A stretch of 10,624 bases of DNA from an uncultured Treponema sp. (GTDB taxonomy: Bacteria > Spirochaetota > Spirochaetia > Treponematales > Treponemataceae): contig CAJPOF010000068.1 of the NCBI GenBank assembly GCA_905372235.1, forward strand, positions 1 through 10,624, in the 5' to 3' direction. Position numbers and translations under genes: made by a program. The notes under the pieces are model-generated. The model was not told the DNA's origin and did not search any database. It saw only the letters and a program-made list of their open reading frames with translations. Below are positions 1 through 5,914 of the stretch, piece by piece (positions within the stretch are counted from its first letter, which is position 1; each line of letters opens with the position of its first letter).

Positions 1-41
1 ATCCTTATATAAAATTGCCCTTGGCAATGTATTCTACAATT

Positions 42-47
42 AAGGAG
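42..47 (+). promoter_or_regulatory. Ribosome binding site with two competing starts
   Basis: AAGGAG lies 4 nt before an ATG at 52 and 11 nt before a second ATG at 59 in another frame. Only the ATG at 59 opens the frame with the signal peptide and barrel sequence. The two ATGs arise from a 7-bp tandem duplication (ATGAAAA twice, 52-65), so the intended start now sits further than usual from its Shine-Dalgarno sequence. A short perfect inverted repeat, TTGCC-CTT-GGCAA (15-27), lies just upstream; it may be the end of a terminator or an operator. Confidence 0.55.
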
Positions 48-58
48 AATAATGAAAA

Positions 59-769
59 ATGAAAAAGATTTTTATCGTGTTTTTTTCATTGCTATTGGTT
101 TCCGTGCATTGTTTCGCAGCGGAATTTATTATTTTGCCGAGTATTGGTTACTCGAACTTGTCGTATGGTATGAGAAGCTGGTCATTTTCTGTAGGTTCGA
201 CGCAACAAGCTTATGGCGACTCTACTTTTTCACTAAACTCAATGGATGTAGGAATTTCGCTTGGATTTATCACTAAGTCAAGCGGATTTACTTTTATTGC
301 GAACAATGATTTTTCTGTTATCGGAAAAGGTTCCACGATTCTCGATGGAAGTGATTCCCACGGAAATAGCCTTACCAAGATTTTTGATATTAAGAATCCG
401 TTTGCATGGGAAATGAGTATTGTTTTAGGACGTACTTTCAAACTTTATGACGACAAATTTTATATCAATGTTGGAGCAGGACCTGCTGTGGGAATGAAAG
501 TATTTAGCATATATATGGAAAACGCAGGGAAAAAAGAAAAATGAAAAGACGTAGGTATTAATTCGGGTGTCAGGATTCAGCTGGGCACTCAATATTTCTT
601 TTCAGAAAAAATAGGAATAAGCCTTATTCTTGCCGACACTCTTGCAATAGCTTATTCGGAATCAGCGGATGGTTATGTTCGTGCGATAAATGATTATTTA
701 AAACTTGCTTATAAAACTGGCTTTGAAAATATCTTCACTATAAAAACAGGCGTTATGTTCAGGTTTTAA
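59..769 (+). pseudogene. Outer-membrane beta-barrel-like protein, interrupted by an in-frame TGA
   Basis: The open part (59-544) encodes 161 residues: a signal peptide (MKKIF, then a hydrophobic run to about residue 20, cleavage likely near CFA/AEF) followed by alternating aromatic/small-residue strands typical of spirochaetal barrel proteins. After TGA at 542-544 the same frame stays open for another 74 codons to TAA at 767-769, with further barrel-like strands (GVRIQLGTQYFF, FTIKTGVMFRF) and a C-terminal phenylalanine, the usual last residue of outer-membrane barrels. The complete gene would therefore encode about 236 residues. TGA could be a single-base change of TGG (Trp) in the context EK-W-KDVG. 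Elsewhere in the window TGA ends the TrmH and methyltransferase genes, so general recoding is unlikely. No specific family was recognised. It could instead be a real truncated protein of 161 residues, or a sequencing error. Confidence 0.7.
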
Positions 770-786
770 TTTTTCTCTAAAAATGG

Positions 787-831
787 CGGTCGGCTTGGTT
801 TTCATTATTTTTTTTCACCAAATGCCGACCG
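787..831 (+). terminator. Imperfect hairpin, candidate terminator of the barrel gene
   Basis: CGGTCGGC (787-794) pairs perfectly with GCCGACCG (824-831). TTGGT (795-799) then pairs with ACCAA (817-821), leaving a two-base AT bulge. The loop is T-rich and the hairpin is followed by a T-rich run. It begins 17 nt after the barrel-gene stop, which fits a transcription terminator. Confidence 0.55.
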
Positions 832-940
832 TTTACATTTTATTTTTTCAGCCAAAAAATAGACGCATATACCAATTCTTTTATATTAGTCCGATAAAAC
901 CCTCTCCATTATTCTGCGTTCGTACGTTTTATATTGCTCT

Positions 941-1015
941 CCGTATTTTTGCAATGAAATGAAAAAATGCGTTCAATAAGCGAGTTTGCCGAATAGCAAA
1001 CTCGCATTGTTTTTA
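941..1015 (+). repeat. 75-bp dispersed repeat, copy A
   Basis: The first 40 bases (941-980) match, at 39 of 40 positions, the reverse complement of 10095-10134. The last 17 bases (999-1015) match the reverse complement of 10060-10076 at 16 of 17. The 18 bases between have diverged but keep the same length, giving about 61 of 75 identical overall. The other copy is in opposite orientation about 9 kb away. Copy A contains a perfect terminator hairpin in the part that has diverged. No transposase or target-site duplication is visible. Confidence 0.85.
980..1015 (+). terminator. Rho-independent terminator inside repeat copy A
   Basis: GCGAGTTTGC (980-989) pairs perfectly with GCAAACTCGC (996-1005) around a six-base loop, followed by ATTGTTTTTA. 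The 10-bp stem and T-tract are canonical. It would stop plus-strand transcription before the TIGR03546 promoter. Confidence 0.7.
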
Positions 1016-1028
1016 CCTTTGGTGGATT

Positions 1029-1050
1029 AAAACGCAAGAATCAGCGTTTT
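1029..1050. terminator. Small A/T-flanked hairpin, possible bidirectional terminator
   Basis: AAAACGC (1029-1035) pairs with GCGTTTT (1044-1050) around an eight-base loop, so an A-run precedes and a T-run ends the stem. The stem is short, so this is a weaker call than the neighbouring terminator at 980-1015. Confidence 0.4.
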
Positions 1051-1106
1051 TCCCCATGCAGAAGGAACGTTCTTTTCTGCAATGTATGTTTTGAGCCTGA
1101 ATTTTA

Positions 1107-1115
1107 TGTTATAAT
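1107..1115 (+). promoter_or_regulatory. Extended -10 promoter for the TIGR03546-TIGR03545-ppk2 operon
   Basis: TG-T-TATAAT matches the extended -10 consensus, with a perfect TATAAT hexamer at 1110-1115. No well-spaced -35 box is visible; TTGAGC at 1091 is only 13 nt upstream. The predicted start of transcription is near 1122, giving a leader of about 84 nt before the ATG at 1206. Confidence 0.6.
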
Positions 1116-1128
1116 CAATCATTCATCA

Positions 1129-1175
1129 CAATGCGGCGGTCTTATGGAATGTCATTTCGTGAAATCGCCGCATTG
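1129..1175 (+). promoter_or_regulatory. Leader stem-loop (perfect 10-bp inverted repeat)
   Basis: CAATGCGGCG (1129-1138) pairs perfectly with CGCCGCATTG (1166-1175) across a 27-base loop that contains the palindrome ATTTCGTGAAAT (1154-1165). It lies between the predicted transcription start and the ribosome binding site at 1197. It could be a 5' stabilising or regulatory stem-loop in the mRNA, or a DNA operator. Function is not established. Confidence 0.5.
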
Positions 1176-1196
1176 GTGGGCGCATACGTAACTTTT

Positions 1197-1202
1197 GGAG
1201 AG
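1197..1202 (+). promoter_or_regulatory. Ribosome binding site that fixes the start at 1206
   Basis: GGAGAG ends close upstream of the ATG at 1206, with five bases between GGAG and the ATG. The upstream in-frame ATG at 1131 has no Shine-Dalgarno sequence and lies inside the leader stem-loop, so 1206 is preferred. Confidence 0.7.
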
Positions 1203-1205
1203 ATT

Positions 1206-1721
1206 ATGCTTAATTATTTGATTAAGCTTTTGAAGGCTTTCAACGCAAACGTAAAATCAAGCCAAATCGCAAATTCATTTTGTATCGGCTTGCTTTTGGG
1301 CTTCATGCCTAAAAACAATCTGCTTTGGTATGTTCTTTTGGTTTTCTTTGCTTTTGTGAGAATCAGCAAGCCCGGTTATTTTATAATGATTATCGCAGGT
1401 TCGGGACTTGCTTATTTTCTTGACCCTTTGTTCGATTCTGTCGGCTATGCAATTCTTTCGTTCGCGCCTTTGCAGAATTTTTTTTCAAAGCTGTTTGACG
1501 TTCCGTTCGTGGGATTTACAAGGCTGAACAATACCATGGTGATTGGTTCGTTTGCCGTCGGGCTTGCAGTTTATGCGCCGCTTTATGTTGTTTCGATTTT
1601 TTTGATAAAATTTTGGCGGAAAAATATCGCTCCTAAATTCAACAATTCAAAATTTTTGAAAACCGTTTATAGGATTCCGGCATTGGCAAAAATTTTTTCA
1701 AAAACTTCGGCATCGCTTTAA
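1206..1721 (+). CDS. TIGR03546-type integral membrane protein
   Basis: This encodes 171 residues from the ATG at 1206. The pattern is a short basic amphipathic N-terminus (NYLIKLLKAFNANVKSS), a hydrophobic hairpin with the motif IGLLLGFMPKNNLLW at about residues 27-41, a second membrane segment to about 52, a hydrophobic stretch around 58-76 containing FLDPLFD, and a C-terminal membrane segment at about 109-136 followed by a basic tail. I recognise this as the TIGR03546 family, distantly like DUF2062 proteins; the biochemical role is unknown. The partner gene starts 9 nt after its stop and its ribosome binding site overlaps the stop codon, indicating translational coupling. Such pairs are known in spirochaetes, so joint action in the inner membrane is likely but inferred. 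The frame stays open upstream to 1131, but that extension lacks a ribosome binding site. Confidence 0.8.
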   Translation: MLNYLIKLLKAFNANVKSSQIANSFCIGLLLGFMPKNNLLWYVLLVFFAFVRISKPGYFIMIIAGSGLAYFLDPLFDSVGYAILSFAPLQNFFSKLFDVPFVGFTRLNNTMVIGSFAVGLAVYAPLYVVSIFLIKFWRKNIAPKFNNSKFLKTVYRIPALAKIFSKTSASL

Positions 1722-1730
1722 GGAAGAAAA

Positions 1731-3953
1731 ATGATTGGTAACAAAATCGATAAAAAATCCGCAAAAAAAATAAAATCTGTTTCCGCAAAAAAGCTTCCGT
1801 CGATTTTTAAGAAAGAATACACGGTCGATTCCTATGAGAAAAAAATCGGAAAACATATTTTTATCGAAGCCGACAAAGATTTTGTTAAAAAAATTTTTGT
1901 TTCTTCGGCGGACAAAAAAGGTCGCCCGACTTTAAAAGTCGATTTTTCGTCGCAGATTTCTAAAAATGATTTGAAACGCTATAAAATCCTTTCAAAACAG
2001 ATAAAAAACCAAAAGGGCGGGATAAAAATCGTTCCGCTTGTTGCAGTTGCGGTTTTTATCACTGCCGCAGGAATCAGTTTTTCTCTTTTTAAGAATGTAA
2101 TCGTAAAAAATATTATCGTTTCGTCCATGCAGGGAATTTTTAAGGCGAAAACCGATATTTCCAAAGTCGATTTTAAATTTTTTAATTCTTACCTGAACAT
2201 AAAAGGTTTGGAGCAGGCAAACAAAGATTCTCCAATGAAAAATATTTTTCAAGCGGACGATATTATGATTGATTTTGACCTTGCCGATTTGTGCAAAGGA
2301 AAATTTCATGCGGAAAATATTATCGTTGAAGGGGTTGCTCTAAATACGGACAGAAAAGTTTCGGGGAAAATCGCATTAAAAGAAAAGAAGACCAAGCAGT
2401 CTGAGGAAAGCGACATTTCCAAAAAGTCGGAAGAATTGAAAAATTCCGTTTCGGAATATTTTATGGCAATGTTCCAAAATTATAATCCCGAAAGAATCCT
2501 TGCCGATTTGCAGGAGCAGCTGGAATCTCCAAAAATTGCGGATGATATTTCTGCTGGAATTCAGGAAAAAATTACAAAATGGCAGGATACGCCCGCAAAA
2601 ATTCAGGCTGAAATTACGGGATTCAGTTCAAGCGTGAACGATATTTTAAAAACCGACTGGACTAAAATAAAAGATGTCGAAAAATTGAAATCGGCTTTGG
2701 AAAGTCTGAACAATGCATATATAACGGGAAATTCTCTGAAGGAAACCGTTGAAAAGAGCAGCGGCGAAATAAAAACGGATTCCGTTCAGATTGCGGCGTA
2801 CGCAAAACAGATTGAAAAAGCGGTGGTTTCCGACCTGAATCTTGTGGAAACAAAAATCGGGGAAGCAAAGAAACTTTTCAGTATTCAAGGTTTTTCGGAG
2901 GTGATGAGCCAAGCCGTTCAGTCGGTGCTTTATTCCGCGGCGGGAAAATATTATCCATATGCAAACACTGCGATGAAAAAGGCTATTGAAATAAAAAATG
3001 ATTCGTCGGGAAAATCCGGCGGTTCGGCAAAAAAGCAGAAGCCGAAAAAATCCGGGAAAAATCAGAAAAAATCTAGGAAACGGCTTAAAGGACGGGATTT
3101 TTATTTTGGCTCGGACGGGATTCCAAAAATCCTTTTGAATAATGTTGTTGCTTCCGGTTATGAATATGGAAAGGAGCAAAATGCGGAAACATTGATTTTT
3201 AAATGCGTTGCCGCAGACATTTCGAGTGACCAGAACGTTTACGGAAAGCCTGCAAAAATAGAAGCCGATTTTAAAATCTTTGGCGACAACAAGGCGAGTG
3301 TAACCGTGGATGCCCGGACGAACAGCGAATCTCCGCTGGTTGTTGCAAATTATTCGGGGAAAAACTATCCGTTTTCTGCGGATGCACAAATTTTTTCGTT
3401 TGACTCAAAAGCGGATATTTCTGCGAAGTTTTCCGGAGATTCGGATGGCAGTTTCAAGATTTCCGGTTTGTTGAACATATCGATGGACGGAATTGACGGA
3501 ATGGCTTTTGAACCGGCAAGACTTTCGGAACTTTACGGAAAGGCTCTAAAAGGAATCAAAAAACTGCCGATAGGATTTTCAGTTGATTTCAGCAAGGAAA
3601 ACGGAGTTTCGGTTTCCATAGAGAATTTGGATTCACTTTCAAGGCAACTTGCAGAGCCAGTGACAGCCGCAATATTCGGCGAACTTGATTCCATTTCCGC
3701 AAACGCCAGGGAAAACGCTTCGAAAATGCTTTCGGAAAGAACAGGAATCGCCACTGAAAAAATCGATAAATTTTTGGATATTCAAAATTTAATCGGAAAA
3801 GAAAAAGCTGGCATTGATTCCCTGCAAAAACAGTTGGATTCAAAAAAGAAAGAAATTCAGAATCAGATTGCGAATGCGGCAAAAAACGCAGCCGTAGACG
3901 CAGCGTCTTCTGCAATAAAAAATGCAACGAACGGATTTAAATTGCCGTTCTAA
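1731..3953 (+). CDS. TIGR03545-type large single-pass envelope protein
   Basis: This encodes 740 residues, the usual partner of TIGR03546. A Lys-rich cytoplasmic N-terminus (1-98) is followed by one membrane span (about 100-121, VPLVAVAVFITAAGISF) and a large, probably periplasmic part. Residues 123-210 (KTDISKVDFKFF, NIFQADDIMIDFDL, HAENIIVEGVALNTD) resemble the start of AsmA-like proteins. Residues 220-425 are mostly helical and charged; 426-455 form a Ser/Gly/Lys-rich basic linker; 456-650 return to beta-rich repeats; 685-730 are predicted coiled coil ending in GFKLPF. The Shine-Dalgarno sequence AAGGAAG overlaps the upstream stop codon. The AsmA resemblance suggests lipid or envelope assembly, but that is inference and the family has no established function. 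The long minus-strand open frames across it are shadows of its biased codons. Confidence 0.8.
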   Translation: MIGNKIDKKSAKKIKSVSAKKLPSIFKKEYTVDSYEKKIGKHIFIEADKDFVKKIFVSSADKKGRPTLKVDFSSQISKNDLKRYKILSKQIKNQKGGIKIVPLVAVAVFITAAGISFSLFKNVIVKNIIVSSMQGIFKAKTDISKVDFKFFNSYLNIKGLEQANKDSPMKNIFQADDIMIDFDLADLCKGKFHAENIIVEGVALNTDRKVSGKIALKEKKTKQSEESDISKKSEELKNSVSEYFMAMFQNYNPERILADLQEQLESPKIADDISAGIQEKITKWQDTPAKIQAEITGFSSSVNDILKTDWTKIKDVEKLKSALESLNNAYITGNSLKETVEKSSGEIKTDSVQIAAYAKQIEKAVVSDLNLVETKIGEAKKLFSIQGFSEVMSQAVQSVLYSAAGKYYPYANTAMKKAIEIKNDSSGKSGGSAKKQKPKKSGKNQKKSRKRLKGRDFYFGSDGIPKILLNNVVASGYEYGKEQNAETLIFKCVAADISSDQNVYGKPAKIEADFKIFGDNKASVTVDARTNSESPLVVANYSGKNYPFSADAQIFSFDSKADISAKFSGDSDGSFKISGLLNISMDGIDGMAFEPARLSELYGKALKGIKKLPIGFSVDFSKENGVSVSIENLDSLSRQLAEPVTAAIFGELDSISANARENASKMLSERTGIATEKIDKFLDIQNLIGKEKAGIDSLQKQLDSKKKEIQNQIANAAKNAAVDAASSAIKNATNGFKLPF

Positions 3954-3969
3954 ATTCGGAATTGCTATC

Positions 3970-3974
3970 GGAGG
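3970..3974 (+). promoter_or_regulatory. Ribosome binding site that fixes the ppk2 start
   Basis: GGAGG stands 4 nt before the ATG at 3979. The longer reading frame opening at 3922 overlaps the end of the upstream gene and has no comparable site, so translation most likely starts at 3979. Confidence 0.75.
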
Positions 3975-3978
3975 TACA

Positions 3979-4848
3979 ATGATACGGCTTGATGATTACA
4001 CTTTTGACGGAACAAATTTTTTTGACATAAAAGCGGCTTGCACGGATTCGTGTGGGCGGGAAACGCTTAAAAATGAACTTACAGAGCAAAAGCAGAAGAA
4101 TGTCGAAGAAATAATGCAGCTTCAGGAAGCCCTTTTTGCGGAAGGAAGAGAATCGATTCTTATATGTCTTCAAGCTTTGGACGGCGCGGGAAAAGACAGT
4201 ATAATAAAACATGTTTTTTCCGGAATAAATCCAAGCGGAATAACTGTTTACAATTACAGAACTCCATCGGTAATCGAAGCCAATCACGATTTTCTTTGGC
4301 GATATCATAAAAATATTCCGCCAAAAGGACGAATCGCCATCTTTAATCGTTCGTATTATGAAGAAGTCCTTGTGGTAAAAGTTCACGAGGATTATAAGAA
4401 CTATAAAGTTGCGCCAAGAATGCTCGAAGGAAACTATATAGAAAACAAATATGCAGACATACTTGCGTGGGAAAAATATCTTTACGGCAATGGAACAAGG
4501 ATTGTAAAGATTTTTCTGAATGTATCGAAAGACGAACAGAAAAGACGTTTCCTAAAGCGTGCGGAGCGCTCCGACAAGCATTGGAAATTTTCTATCAACG
4601 ATATAAAAGAACGGGCGTTTTTTGAAAAATATCAGGATGCATTTCAGGATGCGATAAACAATACTTCTACCGAGAAATGTCCGTGGTATGTGCTTCCTGC
4701 CGACGATAAATGGTTTGCCCGATATCTGCTTTCGGAAATTATTCTAAAAGAACTGAAATCCATAAATCCGATTTTTCCCGGCATAACCAAGGAACAGAAA
4801 GAAGGAATTGAGGAATGCAAAAAACTGCTTGCCTCTGAAAAGAAATAA
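3979..4848 (+). CDS. ppk2: PPK2-family polyphosphate:nucleotide phosphotransferase
   Basis: This encodes 289 residues, close to the usual length for single-domain PPK2. These enzymes transfer phosphate between inorganic polyphosphate and nucleotides. Visible motifs are a Walker A loop QALDGAGKDS (65-74), the following VFSGINPSG segment, the conserved HDFLWRYHKNIPPKG (103-117), a Walker B region RIAIFNRSYYEEVLVVKVH (118-136) and a lid region KRAERSDKHWKFSIND (193-208). A conserved C-terminal PWYVLPADDKWFAR segment is also present. The arrangement resembles the TIGR03709/class III group, some members of which phosphorylate both nucleoside mono- and diphosphates; substrate range cannot be read from sequence. 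It starts 25 nt after the TIGR03545 gene on the same strand and is probably co-transcribed with it. All expected catalytic motifs look intact. Confidence 0.92.
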   Translation: MIRLDDYTFDGTNFFDIKAACTDSCGRETLKNELTEQKQKNVEEIMQLQEALFAEGRESILICLQALDGAGKDSIIKHVFSGINPSGITVYNYRTPSVIEANHDFLWRYHKNIPPKGRIAIFNRSYYEEVLVVKVHEDYKNYKVAPRMLEGNYIENKYADILAWEKYLYGNGTRIVKIFLNVSKDEQKRRFLKRAERSDKHWKFSINDIKERAFFEKYQDAFQDAINNTSTEKCPWYVLPADDKWFARYLLSEIILKELKSINPIFPGITKEQKEGIEECKKLLASEKK

Positions 4849-4939
4849 AATTTTCAGAAAATTGCTGCTTTGGCATTGTTCTAAAGGCAAACCGATTTTC
4901 AAGTTGGATTTTTTTAAGGAAATAAAATTTGGCGTACTT

Positions 4940-4990
4940 TGCGCACAAAAGTTTTGGAAAAATCATTTTTGCCGCAATATTTTGTGCGCA
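4940..4990. terminator. Long inverted repeat between convergent genes
   Basis: TGCGCACAAAA (4940-4950) pairs perfectly with TTTTGTGCGCA (4980-4990) across a 29-base loop. It lies between the 3' ends of ppk2 (plus) and the TrmH-family gene (minus), where a shared bidirectional terminator is expected. No long T-tract follows on either side, and the loop is larger than in a textbook terminator. Confidence 0.5.
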
Positions 4991-5002
4991 GAAAACATAT
5001 TT

Positions 5003-5785
5003 TCAGTTTGTTCTAGCCAATTCATAAAGAATTATGGAAGTTGCCTGAGCAACATTCAGGCTGTCTATTGGCGGTTCTTTTTGCCCGTCGGCAAGCCCTG
5101 CAAAAGGAATCAGAACCAAGTGGTCGCAATTTTTCCTGACTTCATCGCTGATGCCCTGCTCTTCGTTTCCGATAATCAGCAGAGCAGGTTTTCCGCCGCA
5201 AAGAGATTTTATGTCATAAGAAAAATTTTTCCGGACGGTCAGGTCCGTTCCGATGGAGACCATTTTCCCTTTCATTGCGTTTATCAAGCGTCCGATTGAG
5301 CGCACGGAATAGATTCGCACGAATTCCATTCCGCCTTCCGCAATTCTATATGAACTTGTGGTTACGGCGCATTCGGAATCGTCTTCGGGAATAATTATGT
5401 TTTTTATGCCAAAAAACGCAGCGCTTCTTACGATTGCGCCAAAATTATTCGCGTTTCCTATATGGTCAAGAATCAATGCACTTTCTTTATTTTCTACCCA
5501 CGATTCTGCGATGTCGGAATCCAAAGGCGTTATTTCAGGCATATAAATCATGGCGACAACGCCTTGATGGTGGACTGTTCCGCTCAATTTTTCAAGTTCC
5601 TTGGGGTCTTCAACTTTGTTGTAGATTCCTTTTCTGGCGGCAAGTTTTTTGCAAAGTCCGCCGAAAAGCGGCGCGACTTCTTCCGTAAAGTAAAGGCGGC
5701 GGATTCTTTCGCTGTTGTTTTTTTCCAATTTTTTTACTGCAGCAAAACCACAGACGGCAAGTTCATTATTTTGTTTATTTCTCAT
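5003..5785 (-). CDS. TrmH/SpoU-family (SPOUT) RNA 2'-O-methyltransferase
   Basis: This encodes 260 residues with the two-domain layout of the family. The N-terminal substrate-binding domain (about 8-85) begins VCGFAAVKKL. The C-terminal SPOUT knot carries motif 1 (ILDHIGNANNFGAIVRSAA, with the conserved N and R), motif 2 (LLIIGNEEQGISDEV) and motif 3 (SLNVAQATSIILYEL), which together bind S-adenosylmethionine in the knot. Members methylate ribose 2'-OH in rRNA or tRNA. RlmB-like 23S rRNA modification is possible, but the RNA target cannot be fixed from sequence. The ATG at 5785 is the only plausible start: an in-frame TAA lies close upstream and the next Met is well inside the first domain. 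There is no Shine-Dalgarno sequence, and a -10 box sits six bases before the ATG, which suggests a leaderless transcript. Its stop codon is TGA. Confidence 0.9.
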   Translation of the reverse strand: MRNKQNNELAVCGFAAVKKLEKNNSERIRRLYFTEEVAPLFGGLCKKLAARKGIYNKVEDPKELEKLSGTVHHQGVVAMIYMPEITPLDSDIAESWVENKESALILDHIGNANNFGAIVRSAAFFGIKNIIIPEDDSECAVTTSSYRIAEGGMEFVRIYSVRSIGRLINAMKGKMVSIGTDLTVRKNFSYDIKSLCGGKPALLIIGNEEQGISDEVRKNCDHLVLIPFAGLADGQKEPPIDSLNVAQATSIILYELARTN

Positions 5786-5791
5786 GTCGAC

Positions 5792-5797
5792 AGTATA
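5792..5797 (-). promoter_or_regulatory. -10 box placed for leaderless transcription of the TrmH-family gene
   Basis: Read on the minus strand, TATACT is followed by the six-base palindrome GTCGAC and then the ATG. Transcription normally begins about seven bases after the -10 box, which falls on the A of the start codon. A -35 box at usual spacing is poor (CTTTTT). Confidence 0.5.
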
Positions 5798-5871
5798 ACG
5801 ATTTTATTGAGAATAAAAAGTATTCCCATTCTGATTTTTTCTATATTTGAAGCTTAAAGAACAAATGAATT

Positions 5872-5880
5872 TGCTATATA
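5872..5880 (+). promoter_or_regulatory. Possible extended -10 promoter of the ABC operon
   Basis: TG-C-TATATA fits an extended -10 element, giving a start of transcription near 5887 and a short leader with a strong AAGGAG ribosome binding site at 5904-5909, five bases before the ATG at 5915. No convincing -35 box is present. I looked for a Fur-type operator, which might be expected for a siderophore-type transporter, and saw none. Confidence 0.4.
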
Positions 5881-5914
5881 TTTAGGGAACGTTACTCTAT
5901 AAAAAGGAGATTTT

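Larger units (their letters stand above)
770..1205. other. Gene-free intergenic region with hairpins, repeat and promoter
   Basis: No convincing gene is visible in this stretch of more than 400 bases. It contains an imperfect hairpin (787-831), repeat copy A with a terminator (941-1015), a second terminator-like hairpin (1029-1050), an inverted repeat TGCAGAA/TTCTGCA (1057-1063 and 1075-1081) enclosing the palindrome GAACGTTC, an extended -10 promoter (1107-1115) and a leader stem-loop (1129-1175). Between about 832 and 940 I see nothing beyond AT-rich sequence. A 32-codon minus-strand reading frame (1007-909) overlaps the repeat; it is discussed as a finding and not called a gene. Confidence 0.7.

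Noticed and set aside
52..276. 74-codon frame from the first ATG
   Set aside because: It is out of frame with the signal peptide and barrel sequence; it exists because of the duplicated ATGAAAA and shows no family features.
542..544. Selenocysteine or stop-codon reassignment at TGA
   Set aside because: Two intact genes in the window end at TGA, and I saw no convincing SECIS-like hairpin directly downstream; a nonsense change from TGG is simpler.
1131..1205. 25-codon N-terminal extension of the TIGR03546-type protein, containing SFREIAALVG reminiscent of a helix-turn-helix
   Set aside because: No ribosome binding site for the ATG at 1131, it overlaps the leader stem-loop, and family members start at the position matching 1206.
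2646..3389. Long minus-strand open frame of 247 codons
   Set aside because: It lies wholly inside the TIGR03545-type gene, has no ribosome binding site, and its composition is that of an antisense shadow of Lys/Ser-rich codons.
4808..5299. Plus-strand frame of 163 codons
   Set aside because: It overlaps the end of ppk2 and is antisense to the clearly conserved TrmH-family gene; no family features.
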